A DNA stretch of 64,000 nt. It comes from Garcia nutans (taxonomy: Eukaryota > Streptophyta > Magnoliopsida > Malpighiales > Euphorbiaceae). Made by a program: the position numbers and the translations under genes. This document shows positions 45,717 through 57,526 of this stretch, piece by piece; position 1 is the first letter of the stretch; every line of letters begins with the position of its first letter. Where the stretch lies: NCBI GenBank assembly GCA_947685225.1, contig CANTUV010000035.1, positions 131,501-195,500 on the forward strand. The letters are read 5' to 3'. The notes beneath the pieces were generated by a model. The model was not told the DNA's origin and did no database searches. It was given only the letters and a program-made list of their open reading frames with translations.

Positions 45717-48156
45717 TCAGTCAGTGTCAAAGCAAGCTAACAAGACCTTCGAAACCATGGACCTTGCAAAAGGGATGTAGCTCAAGCTATACCTGTGAAT
45801 CATGAAAGGAAAAACTTACATCATTCGCAACCAAAAGGAAGACATATCATTGAGAATTTACTACTCACAATAACTGGCCATTTCACTTCCATAAAATATA
45901 TACTATAGACATCGCATACAAGCTGAAAATATTAAAATTGAACTTGTTGAAGCTAGTAAAATGTTATAAGAAAAGAAAGCTAGTAAAATCAGAAACGAAA
46001 TCATAGAAAGCCAATTGGTTGGTTTTGCATGTTTTTGTAGTCGCTACTTTCATATATAAACACTTCTTACAAGTTTACCTTCGGAACACATTCATGCAAA
46101 GGCCATTAAAATTTCCAACAAACAGTTTTTTATTATCTGCCCAATAGTTAATAATATCTTGGGTTTGGTAGGGGCATGCTTTTGACATTAGTCAGATATA
46201 CCCTGTGTTATGGAACATGGACAATTGTTTGAAGCAAGACTGAAATGAATGGAAGATGAAGCATAATCACTTCTGGAATACTATAACATAAACAATTTAA
46301 GTAAAAATCCACAATGAACGCCATGAGTAGTGTTCCATACCAAACTAGTGGACCAAATTCTAGAACAATTGCCAAAAGTGTCAAAAGCTTGTTATGAACC
46401 TGTTCATTGAATGCCAAGAGAGATTATGCAACGTAAGTAGCTGTTCTGCCTGATGCAAGTTACTAATTATAATTAGGAATTTTATAGGGATGGGGGGAGT
46501 TGTCAGGAAGAGTCAACTCACATATAGCGCACAGAACAAGGCAATAATAATACTTGCAAGATAGGGCTGTTGCATATATACGTACAGGATCAAGCATCAT
46601 AATCACTTGACGCTTTGGCCCTATGAGAAATGCTGTGCTGCCACAGAAAAGACTCTAAGTTAGCATCTGAAATTAAAATAACAGACATTGAAAATATTTA
46701 TGAAAAACAATTTAATAGATTTACCAATTGATTAGAGCCTAAAATAAATTGTGACAGATTTAGAAGGAAAACTCATCTAAATAACGAAACAAGAATCATC
46801 TTCCTTTTGCTCTTGTCATTTCTTTATCTATTTTTTCCTTTCTGGTATCTATTTACTTACAGGATAAAGATATTCCAGCTCAAAATATGAGAAACCACCA
46901 TGATGGAATTTGCACATAAATAATTGATCAAGTTACAAGCATGTAATCCCAAATAATTGATCTATGTAGCAGAACACAAACCTTCCAAGTGAAAGCAAAT
47001 TACCAAACGTGAATGTGATCCCAAACTTAATTGGATTGAAGAAGACGAGCAGTGACTGTGACATGAGAAATAGAATGGAAAATATATTAATCCCTTTAAA
47101 GCCAACAAATCTTTGTCTAACTCAAATATTGTCAACATGGTTAACTTATTGTAAAGAAAAACAAATAGTATATTCACGTCTCATATTTTATGTCACCAAT
47201 GACAAATCTAACCATGAAACAGGACAAATGAGCTACTATATTTCCGACTCCTAGATTTTGTAAACTATCCTGAACTCTTTACGGCATCTGATACAAAAAT
47301 CTAAATCTTTCAAAAGCAAAGAAAGAAGATACAGAAGCAATAACAGAGCTGAATAATGCTTAGCAGAAGCAAAAAATTTGTAATGGCCCAGTATACAACC
47401 CAGTCCAATTCAAAAGAGATGTCTCTCTCTTTATCCAATTAAATGAGTTCTTTTGAGCAAAGTAAATAAGTTTCTTAGTGATTAAAAATCCGTATTAGAG
47501 TTTTTTTCAACTTTTTGAGCTGTTGTGAAGCAAGCATAGTTATTAAAACACATGAAATTGAAAGCCAAGCTTAAACTAAATGTTAATGACAGTGAAAAAG
47601 GATAAATCAAGAAATTCAAATTTAAAGAGTCACTCCCACCAAATTATCCTTAATTTTGCTATTCTGAATATTATTCTGAATATAGGGTCTTGCTGTAAAG
47701 AAGAAAAAGAAAATAGAAGAGCAAAAGAATTACATAGTTCAGTTAGTAACAGTAAGAATAGTTCTTCTTCTTCAGTTCCAGAAAATGTCATCAGATCAGC
47801 AGTTAGTAAATAGAGCTGGATTTGATTTGATAATGATTGAACTTAAACTTACCAAAAGGGTACAAGCTAAGCCAGCAACAAAGCATACTGCATAACCGTA
47901 AAGCCTCTGTTCAAAAGTCAAGTGTTAACACGAAATTGCATACCTAAACTCAGTAATGTAAATCAAGCAATTGGACAAGTGAAAAACAGTAATGAATTAT
48001 CTAAAAACAGCTGATTAATCTAACAATTAAAACAAAAAAAAATTGAAAACCACCTGCTTTGTAGAGAGTGCAATTTCGATTGAAATCGTCGACTAAAGAG
48101 AAGGCACTTCCTTCCTGTTCTTGGTCTTCCACTTCCACTCCCACAAGCATCTTCAT
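45717..48156 (-). pseudogene. SFT2: SFT2-type vesicle transport protein gene with two frameshifts
   Basis: Six exons with good splice sites: 48156-48054 (MKMLVGVEVEDQEQEG...), 47906-47853 (RLYGYAVCFVAGLACTLL), 47055-46982 (SLLVFFNPIKFGITFTFGN), 46637-46522 (TAFLIGPKRQVIMMLDPVR), 46399-46341 (VHNKLLTLLAIVLEFGPLVW), 45792-45717 (YSLSYIPFARSMVSK ... TGA). Together they spell a complete SFT2, a four-helix membrane protein of the Golgi that helps fuse endosome-derived vesicles. Two places break frame: exon 1 ends ...CACTCTCTACAAAGCAG, two bases short of the frame expected for NCTLSTKQ; exon 4 has ACAGCCCTATCTTGC, two bases short before the YLASIIIALFCALY helix. The shifts do not cancel. Either a recent pseudogene or sequence errors; splice sites and other codons look well preserved. 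Confidence 0.88.
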
Positions 48157-48599
48157 CTTCTAGAATGCTTGGTTCATCTTCTCCATTTCGAATGAGTCTG
48201 GATCTGAATTTGAGTAAACAAATTACAGATTATAATTGAAATTGGTTGCCTAAATTGTAAGACTATGCTATATGATGATTTCCATTTCTAACCAGTAACA
48301 GCAACTTTAATAGTATATATGAACTAAAACAGAATGGGCTCAACCTTGTTTTCTAGATTTTTGGGTTTTTGTGGATCGGATTCTACAGTAGGCCCAACTT
48401 TAATTTCTATAATTCTTGCATATTTTCTTTTACATTTTGTTTGGATGAAAAGAAAAGAAAAAGAAAACACCATTAGTTTGTAAAAGAAATGAAATTTCAT
48501 GTATATATATATATAACATGAAATGTGTAGAAGAAAATGTGTTATTTTAATAAAAAAAAGCAAAAAAATATAATAAAAGTTATAAAATAAGATTTTTAT
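48157..48599. other. SFT2 upstream region
   Basis: Probable promoter and 5' UTR of the minus-strand SFT2 gene; contains a (TA)6 run near 48502. No ORF of substance other than chance frames. Confidence 0.4.
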
Positions 48600-48705
48600 T
48601 CTCCGCCGTCTTTTGCACGTTGGGTATACTTTGATAGCATTAGGAATCTGTTGCATAACAGATTGCGTAAAACACACAACTAGGGTTTTTGGGAGGTGCT
48701 ATGAG

Positions 48706-49636
48706 ATGAAGAAGACGATGGAACGCCTCTCTATTTGTGATACTGAGGAAGATGCGTGGCATCTAGGCGAGGTGGCTGATGATGTCAGTTTATTAGATAG
48801 CTTTTGCCTTGTCGAAAGGTTTCTCACAGAATGGGTTGTTAGTTTTCAGGCAATGAGAAGCACGCTTGCTGATCTATGGCAACCTATGGGGGCAGTCAAC
48901 GTGAGAGAGCTGAGTTCAAAGTGTTTCTTATTTAAATTTTGTCAAAGCTGATATTGAAAGGGTGGTTGAGGGTGGGCCTTGAAATTTTAACAATCACCTT
49001 TTGCTCACTCATAGGGTGAATCAAGGAGATGATGCTGAAATAGTTCCTTGATTTCATGCTCTTTTCTGGGTACAGATTCATGATTTACCTATAGGAATAA
49101 TGATGGAATCCATAGCCCAGCAGTTTAGGAATTTTTTAGGAAGGTTTGTGGATTATGACTTGGCCTCTTTAACTAAAGGAAGAGGAGTCGGGATGCAGAT
49201 TAGAGTGGAGATAGATGTTAGAGAATCTTTAAAACGCAGGAAAAAGATTATTAAAAAGGGTGGAGTGGAATTATATGTTAACTTCAAGTATGAAAGACTT
49301 ACCCTTTTCTGTTTCATGTACGGAATTTTAGGCCATTCAGAGAAGGTCTGTTCTTTATTAAAATATCATAAAAGAGAAAGTTTGAAACAAGAGTGGGTAC
49401 TTTGGTTGATGGTGCGAGCTCGACATCCAGCAACGACTCAAAGCAAGTGGTTAAGAGATAGCAATGGTAGGCTGTTAAGGGATGCTTTTTTTCGAGAAGA
49501 GATGAGTGGTCAGACAATGGATGTTTTGGGTATCCAAAATATGGCAATTGATGGGCGGGGAATTAACGCTCTTAAAAATGTGGGTTTCGTTGTAGATGAA
49601 GGAAGAAGAGGGCTCGTCATATTCAAGAAGGGGTGA
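48706..49636 (+). pseudogene. L1 ORF1 (gag-like, DUF4283 and zf-CCHC_4) remnant
   Basis: Starts MKKTMERLSICDTEEDAWHL and runs to FCQS, then frame breaks, with nucleotide-level continuity (ERVVEGGP-like), then an open frame 49100-49636 with IAQQFRNFLGRFVDYD, GVELYVNFKYERLT and CFMYGILGHSEKVC. The last is the CxxCGxxGHxxxxC knuckle with its second Cys changed to Tyr. This is the plant L1 ORF1 layout, an RNA-binding protein. Confidence 0.8.
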
Positions 49637-49838
49637 GTGACCGTGGAACAAACAAAGAAAAGTCTCGAGGTGACTATAATGCTTTATCATCAAATATTAT
49701 ACCAGTAGGTCATGATAATCAGGCCTACCGGACGCAATAAGGACCTTGAGCTGAACTTACCAAGGGCTTGGCAACCCTCAAGCAGTGTTAACCCTGAAGC
49801 GGATGGTGAGGGAACATAAGCCAGATATAGTGTTTTGA

Positions 49839-52800
49839 ATGGAGACTTGTGTCTGTGCGGGTAAAGTGGAAGAGATTAGGGTAATGATTGGTTATGATGG
49901 TTGCTTTTGCATGGATAAGGTAGGGCGCGGTGGTGGTTTAGCAATTCTTTGGAAGGTATCAAATGGGGTATCTATTTTGGAATATTATAATAATTGTATT
50001 AATCTACATGTTACTATTCCTAGTATGGCTCCATGGAGACTTTCTTATTTCTATGGGTTCCTTGAGGTGAGTCGAAGACCGGCATCTTGGGAGATTCAGG
50101 TGTGTTTGGCTTCTTATAACGTGCTTCTTTGGGCTGTGATAGGCAATTTTAATAACTAGTTGTTGCCAAATGATAAGAAAGGAGGTCCACCTTTATCTTA
50201 GAATCTTTTAGAAGGGTCTCAAAGGATAGATGTGGTTTGGTCAATCTTCCTCTGTTCGGGCATCAATTTGCTTGGAACAGAGGAGAGGGCATGGTGATTG
50301 GGTATGGGAATGATTTGATGGATGTATGGTTATAAAGGGCTGGTGTTCTTTATTTGAAAGTGCCAGACTAGAAAATCTTATTGCACTGATGTCAGACCAT
50401 TCTCCTATTATACATCTTGTCGTTCTAGTAGTAGGCATAGTAGAAAATTTAAATTTAAAAAACTCTTGGCTGTTGAAAGATGAGCTAGCATCGGTGATTG
50501 AGAATGGGTGGTGTAGTGATATTAAAGTTTTAATTCAATAGAAAATAGTTTCCTGTGGAAGGTTTTTGTTGGAATGGAGTGTGAAGAATAGTGGTAATTT
50601 CAAAAGGGTGATTTTTGGTTTAAAGATCGATTTTGAGAGTGAATGAGCAATACATAATTGGGATCCTGATAGAATGGAGCATATTATATATAAGCTAAAT
50701 AGAGTCATGATGCAAGAGGAGCTATACTTGAAGCAGTGTTCTAAGGTGTTTTGGCTTTAGTATAGGGATCGTAATAGTATATTCTTTCATGCTAGTGCCT
50801 CTGCCAGAAGGAAGAATATTTTATATGTGCTTTATGTAATGACTCTGGTGAATAGGTTAGGGAGTAGGATCAGTTGGATAGGATGGTGTCAAATTATTTT
50901 CATGATCTTTTTTCGAAAAGTTGGGGAGCGTATGAGGATATGTTACATGTGATTTCCCCTAGGGTTTCTACATAAATGAATGAGGCTTTGCTAGCTAATT
51001 TTCTGATGATGAGTTTAAAAATGCAGTGCTTCAGATTCACCTAGATAAGGCACCAGGGCCTGATGGTGTGAATCCTTATTTTTTTCAAAAACTTTGGCAT
51101 ATTATAAACCCTGATGTTATATCTAGTTGTAGAGCTTGGTTGCAGAATTGTGCCTTTCCTCCTGAGTTGAATTTGACAATGGTAGTGCTAATTCCAAAGG
51201 TGGAGAATCCTTCCAGCTTAAAAGATCTCTAACCTATTTCTTTATGTAATGCTATATATAAGGTTGCTTCCAAGGTGTTGGCTAATAGACTGAAGTTAAT
51301 TCTTCCTGTTATAATTTCTAAATTTTAGTCAGCTTTTATTCTTAGAAGGCTTATTATGGATAACTTTTTGATTGCTTATGAGACAATTCATTCTATCAAA
51401 AGGAAGTCTAGAGGAAGAATTGGGTAGACGACTCTGAAAATTGATATTATTAAACTGTATAATAGGATAGACTGGGTTTTTTTTGCAAGAAATGTTGGTT
51501 AAATTAGGATTTGATTGTAGATTTGTTGATCTGATCATGTTTTATGTCTCCAATCTTAAATATAATATTGTTTTTAATGGAAAGAAAGTGGGCCCAATTA
51601 TTCCTCCAAGAGGTCTTAGACAAGGGGATCATTTATCTCCTTATTTATTATCTATGCAGAAGGTCTTTCAGCCCTATTCAAAAATGCTAAAGAGACAGGT
51701 TTGATTATATGGCATAGGATTTGTAGTCAGAGCCCTAGGGTTTCCCACTTATTATTTGCAGATGACCCAATTTTCTTTTCCAGGGCCACTATTAAGGAAT
51801 GTGCTACTGTTGGGTCAATTCTCTCTTTATATCAGCAGGCTTCTGGACAAGCGATAAATTTTCAAAAGTCGGGAGTCCAAATATGAGGCATCCGTCGAGA
51901 GACTATCTAAAACAAATGATGGATGTACAGTGTGATATGGATCATATAAGGTATGTGGGGCTTCCATCTCTGATTGGCAAGAATAAAAGGCAAATCTTTG
52001 GTTTTTTGAGGGAGAGACTGAGGAGAAGGATTAAAGGATGGCATGGGCAACTATTATCTAGAGGGAGTAAAGAGGTTCTGATCAAAGCTGTAGCACAGGT
52101 TATACCATAATATTGTCTGAGTGTATTTCTAGTGCCCATTTCATTGAGTGAGGAGCTCCAGCGGATAATGAATTCCTTCCAGTGGGGTTCGAAAAAGAAC
52201 GATGAGACGAGTTTGAATTGGATGCCGTGGGATCGTATGTGTAGAAGTAAATTGGATGAAGGGTTGGGGTTTAGACATTTGCATAGTTATAACATTGCAA
52301 TGTTAGAGAAACAAGCCCGCGACTAATCACTAATCTAGGCACTCTTCTAAGTAGGATTATCATGTCTAAATATTTTCTGAATGGGGACTTCTTGATAGCT
52401 AGAGAGGGTAGTTACCTAAGCTACATATGGAAGTGTATTTTATCTTCTCAGGAGGTGATTAGGAAGGGTTTACGTTGGATGATTGGAAATGGCTTGAAGA
52501 TTAGGGTTGGGGTGGATTCATGATTACCTAATGATTCTGGTTTGTTGACTGAAAGGTTGGAAGGGGTGGATTTAGATAATTTGCGGGTGAGTGATTTAAT
52601 GGAGAATGGAGCAAGGAAATGGGATAGGTAACGTCTAAATGAGCTTTTTTCTCCGATCAATGTGGAGTCTATTTTAAGTATTCCATTGAGTAATGGACTT
52701 GTGTCGGATGAATTGTGCTGGCACTATGATAGGCAAGGTGTATACACTGTAAAATCTGAGTATCATGTTCATAGAGAGACCATGTTGCGGGCAGGTAGCA

Positions 52801-52880
52801 GATTTCAGGGTAGAGGAATTATTGATGTTGACTCTCAGCAACCTGTTCTTGTACAGCCCTTTATGGATGACTTAAGTTAA
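49839..52880 (+). pseudogene. L1 ORF2 (endonuclease and reverse transcriptase) remnant
   Basis: Fragments in order: endonuclease pieces (GRGGGLAILWKVSNGVSI, WAVIGNFNN where GDFN is expected, MSDHSPIIHLVV), reverse transcriptase pieces (DKAPGPDGVNPYFFQKLW, TMVVLIPKVENP, GPIIPPRGLRQGDHLSPYL, LLFADDPIFF), then GQAINFQKSGV, KGWHGQLLSRGSKEVLIKAV and a C-terminal LCWHYDRQGVYTVKSEY. Many frameshifts and stops. The catalytic FADD is present in a dead frame context. Plant L1 ORF2 normally encodes about 1,200-1,300 residues. Confidence 0.85.
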
Positions 52881-52908
52881 GCAATAAAATCTTACTATTC
52901 CTTTTCAA

Positions 52909-52910
<2 letters not shown>

Positions 52911-52984
<74 letters not shown>
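52911..52984 (+). repeat. (TAA)n microsatellite, L1 3' tail
   Basis: About 25 uninterrupted TAA units directly after the L1 3' end (CCTTTTCAAAA). Likely the element's tail, later expanded. Confidence 0.9.
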
Positions 52985-52986
<2 letters not shown>

Positions 52987-53691
52987 GTTTCACCTCATTA
53001 TTTTATGTTGTAACTTATTTTTGTTAATTAATCTTAAAATCCAAATTATATTTTTGAATTTTAAGAAGTAAAAAGCCTACATGATTAATATATAATTAAT
53101 CTATTCTAAATGTCTGAAAATTAATTATACATCATTGTTATTAAATATAAATAATTTGTTATTTAACTGTTACACCTAATTAATAATTTTAATACATACG
53201 CTATTATTATTAAAAATATTTGTATTTTTCTCTCATTGATTGAAATAATCTGCATATTTTTTAAAATATTCATAAGAATTACTAAATAATTGATTACTAA
53301 TTGAACATATATGCTTTTTTAAAGAAAATATAACTATCATAAAAAACAAAAATGCAAAAAAAATTCAGTTAAGAATTATTTAAACCCGGATCAATAGGTC
53401 CACCCTGTACATCTAACCTAGAATCCATAACTGAATAAAAACTTGAGTTATTATTGATTGATACAAAAACAATATCATAAAAATTAAACAAACAATAAGG
53501 AATACATGAACATATATGCTTATCATTTAATACAAATAATTGATTATTTGTACATCAAATTTGTTCAATTTCATCTTGAATTTTGTTTTCTTTTTAAAAC
53601 GATTGTCTACTTGAGTTAATGTTTATTTGATATTTTTTTAAGGCTCACGTGAAAATTCAATTATTTAATCAAAAGAAAATGATGGAGGAGT

Positions 53692-53729
<38 letters not shown>

Positions 53730-54870
53730 CATACTATCAATTATATTCCAATTTTTATTGGTAAATTTTAAGTAATGATACAATTTTTCATAATAGATTT
53801 TTAATTGTAATAATGTGTACATGTATTTTCAAGAATAATGTTTTTATAATAATAAAAAAAAATTTGAAAAAAATAATTAATAAATTTAAAAATTCAAGTA
53901 GGTAAAATGAAAATAAGCTATTCTTAAATATATAATAATACACGGTGTGTGGCAATAATATTTGCTTAGTAAGATGCCACGTTTTCAATCACTATATATA
54001 AATAAATCAATTTAAAATGTGTTATTAATTTGATGTGATGAAGTAAAGGGATTTCTTTAAAAATGAATATATGAGAATATTTTTAAAAATACTCATTTTT
54101 TTTAAATGTCTATTTTTCAACTATCAATTTCAAAAGTACTTCTTTAAAATATATATATTTATTTAGTATATATATCTAATATATTTAAAATATAATCGAT
54201 ATATATTTACATATAATATATTAAAGATACATCAAAATAATTAATATATTTATTTTGAGGGAAATGTACAAAACCAAGAGTAACTGCAAATATAGAGCAT
54301 ATTTATCTATAAATAGATGAACAATATTTTCATCTAAATCTAGAGCTTACTAATTCATTAACTAGATATATCCCATACATAATTAATAATACAGCCTTTC
54401 CTAGCCTCAAGGTGATAGCGCTATTTTGATATATCTAATTAATTATTTTAATTAATCTTAGAGTTTAAGTTTCACATCAATATCATTATTTCATTTAAAA
54501 GATATTCAGGAAAGTAAATCAAAAGGAGAGAGGAAAATTTTTAGAAACTCATATTTTATTGACAAAAGATGACTTGGTGAAAAAGGACATTGATCTCCTT
54601 CATTTACAAGGCAACTGTATATAGGAACATAGAACGAATTACAATAATCTTAAAGTTGTAAGCAACAACTTCATACAACGCTTAGAAAAGTAATGCACAA
54701 TGATATAATTATTATAAACAGACAATGAAACAATAAAAATATCTTTTAGGAAGAGTGAGAAGGTGATATATTCATATTCTAGTAGTCTAAGCTGTCGGAG
54801 TCATACAAAACACGGACCAATTGATTACTTTCATAAGTAATCAGGTTTAATATTTTTTCATTTTCTGAAG
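52985..54870. other. AT-rich intergenic stretch
   Basis: Very AT-rich. Includes a (TA)n run at 53696-53727 and long A/T tracts. No ORF with recognisable content and no clear element ends. Confidence 0.4.
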
Positions 54871-55351
54871 CTATTTTTTTTTACTTAGCTGATGCCAAAG
54901 CTTCTGCAGTATCTCTCTGTGAGGTAGAAGGGGCATCCTTATCACTTTGTGATAAGGCTGATGAGTTGGATGCATCAAGATAAATTTCTTTATTTTTTGT
55001 AGATAAATCAGAGTTGGATCCTCCAATATTTGTTTAGTGAAATAGACCAATATCTTAAAAATATTTACCACTAAGTTGAAAAGGTAAATTTGTAGTGGAT
55101 TCTTTATATTTTTGCATAACAATGGACTAATTTTTATCGGAAATAATTGGGGTACAGATTTTTGGATTTCTGACTATCTGTGAGTAATTATTCAATTCAC
55201 AGAGATACATCTTCAGTTCTAATTTCATCCTCTCATCTTTGCAAAGTTGACCAGGTAATGTGTTCCAGTAATATGTTTGATTTATATATGTATCAAAACA
55301 CTCCATTATTTGGATATTGGGAATAAGGATTGTGAAAAATAAATATAGCAT
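54871..55351 (-). pseudogene. Unidentified coding-like relic
   Basis: Minus-strand frames 55351-55127 (MECFDTYINQTYYWNTLPGQ, KLELKMYLCELNNYSQIVRN) and, in shifting frames, downstream pieces such as LPFQLSGKYF and DASNSSALSQSDKDAPS. Composition is more protein-like than its AT-rich surroundings and the segments follow in a consistent order, so this may be part of a decayed retroelement polyprotein. No diagnostic motif was found and I assign no family. Confidence 0.25.
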
Positions 55352-56098
55352 TGTAGGCTTTGGCCTCAGTAATGGGCTTATTCTACAAATTGTTCCTGTG
55401 AGAGCTATTTGTAGTAACTCTATCTTCCAGTACTATACAACCATGCCTTGAAAATCTTTATTATGAAAATGATAAATTTTTTGCAAATAAAAAAAAAACT
55501 CTGAAATTCTTCCATGAAAATTTTTAAATTGGTATGATTCAAGAGACTACGTTTGCCCTTGAAGTTGATAGTAATAATAAATTATTAGGCGACAATTATT
55601 ATAGAAGTTATACATGCCATATGTATATGTGTGAGTGTAATGATTGGTGTCTTGAAATATTTCAAGTTTCCGCTGCCCAATAATCAATTATTAAAATTTG
55701 ACCTCCAAAGCCAACTTTACGATGTAAAATAATTGATACCAATATCTGTTGTCTAAGTTTATGATAATAATAAAACTTATTTGTTCTTCTCAAAATAAGC
55801 ATCATTAATTAGTTTCATGCGCCCTATAGAAAAAATATACTAATCTAAGGAAAGATTAATACTGAAGTTTACACGGTTGGTATTATAAAAATAATTGCAT
55901 TAGGTGATATATATGTATGTGTAACAACTCACCAAATTGTGATTATAAATAATATTATATCATTAATTATAATATGTAACAATTAATTACTTCATACATT
56001 CATCACATTATTATCATATATAATTATATATTATATTCAATTAATTAATAATAATGATAGTAGTGATAATAATAGACGAGAAGACTACTAGTTAATCT
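55352..56098. other. Intergenic downstream of the peroxidase gene
   Basis: AT-rich with small inverted and simple repeats. Probably contains the peroxidase 3' UTR just below 56098. Nothing else recognised. Confidence 0.4.
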
Positions 56099-57409
56099 TT
56101 AGTTAATTTTGCGACATGTGTCTCTTACTTCGCCTTTAGATCCTTCCTTAACATCAAGAGTCCCCATTTTGATCATTGCTTGCTGAAAATCAACAAAGAA
56201 CATGGCCTGATTAAAGGCATATCCATTAACAATATCTCTAGTCTTTGGACTTGTGAATAAAGCTTGGTCTGAGAAAAGAAGTCCTGATTTTCTTTGAAGT
56301 GTATTGAAGTAAAAATTGTCGAAAAAGTTTCTTGTAGCGTCGAAGCTTTGTTCTGCGCTATCTCCATTGCTACATGTTTGTGATAATGTCTTTGCAAAGT
56401 CTGAATCAACTGTTGGATCAATTCCTCCACTCAGTCTATGTTTGAAGGAGGAACACCTTGCAACTCCAAGCGTATGTGCCCCTACAACAATTTTTTTACT
56501 TATTATTTGCAATATATAAAAAAAAATAAAGGAACACCGATTGACGTGGTTTAATAATGTAAAGCGAAGATCTAATAATGCGCATGTAAAAAAGAACAGC
56601 AAATTATGATTATTGCTTACCAGACAAAGCAACCATTTCTTGAGTACTGAAACCATGTTGGCCAAACATCTTAATAAGCTGAGTGGCATTGAAGGTGGGA
56701 GGTGGCAAATTGATTGTGTCTTGTATTTTAGACCTTCTTCCATCTTTTCTTCCTTCTGGTATCTCATAAAATGGACCTCCTGCCTGCATTCACATAATTA
56801 TATATATTTATTATTTTAACCATATATATATACATATATGCCAATAATATAATTAATGTTTTGTTATATATGTATACCCAAAAAACAGCATCTCGTGCAG
56901 CCATTGCAAGGATATCAGCACATGAGACAACTCCTGGGCATTGATTTTCAAGTTCCTCCTTTGCCTCATCGATCACTTCATAGCCTCGTAAGCTCAGATT
57001 TGCTGGTGAATCTTTTTCTGCTGTGTTATCTTTTGTTGAATCAATCAAGATTGACCCATCACATCCCTGTGATTTTTCTTAATTAATCAATAAACCATAA
57101 AAATTAAGAAGCAGAGAAAGGTAATTAACTAATAATAATTAATATACTTACTTCTATGAAACAATCATGGAAATGCATTCTAACAAAGCCAGCAGCTAGA
57201 GTAGGATCATCTTGCAAAGCTCTTGTAACTGTGTTCTTCACAATTTGGCCAGCAAATGGACAACTCATAATATAGTAGTTCATGCTCAGTCCATCAACTC
57301 CAAATCTATAACCACTCACTATCATCTCCATCAATAAAAACACACCAACTATACTAATAGCCACACTCATACCCATTTTTCTCAAGTTCAGAGGAGATTT
57401 CAACACCAT
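56099..57409 (-). CDS. Class III peroxidase, PER47-like
   Basis: Four exons, 57409-57152, 57066-56878, 56783-56621, 56481-56099, phases consistent; 330 residues. An N-terminal hydrophobic signal segment (MSVAISIVGVFLLMEMIV) precedes the mature start near YYIMSCPFA. Distal haem side RMHFHDCF (catalytic Arg and His), NLSLRGYEVIDEAK, CPGVVSCADILAMAARDAVF, proximal His in SGAHTLGVARC, and end GEVRDTCRKIN. All eight conserved Cys for four disulfides are present. Secreted haem enzymes of this family use H2O2 to oxidise phenolics in the cell wall, including lignin precursors. The exon pattern with three introns is the classical one for this family. The start could instead be the MGMSV methionine 12 codons later; the 57409 ATG gives a basic N-terminus before the signal helix. 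Intact, no unusual codons. Confidence 0.94.
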
Positions 57410-57502
57410 CTTAATTAAAATCCTTAACTTTAGAACAAGAAAATAATATAAGAGCAAACTTTGAAGTATGGTAATCAAATTGAAGAGTAAAGAGGAAATA
57501 TA

Positions 57503-57526
57503 TGTGTGTGTGTGTGTGTGTGTGTG
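57503..57526 (-). repeat. (TG)n microsatellite in the peroxidase leader
   Basis: About 12 TG units (CA on the minus strand) about 100 bp upstream of the peroxidase start codon, probably within its 5' UTR or core promoter. Confidence 0.8.

Larger units (their letters stand above)
48600..52984 (+). mobile_element. L1-type LINE, decayed, with (TAA)n tail
   Basis: Contains in order ORF1 with DUF4283-type and degenerate zinc-knuckle segments (from 48706), an endonuclease-like ORF2 start (about 49839), reverse transcriptase, and a trinucleotide tail. The 5' boundary is approximate. About 4.4 kb, close to full length for coding but with many frameshifts and stops, so it is inactive. It lies between the SFT2 gene and AT-rich DNA, same strand throughout. 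Confidence 0.88.

Noticed and set aside
49314..49693. Minus-strand ORFs within the L1 ORF1 region
   Set aside because: Shadows of the plus-strand L1 coding sequence, with no domain of their own.
52908..52990. Repeat array at the L1 tail as a possible CRISPR or satellite
   Set aside because: It is a pure trinucleotide microsatellite without spacers, in plant nuclear DNA.
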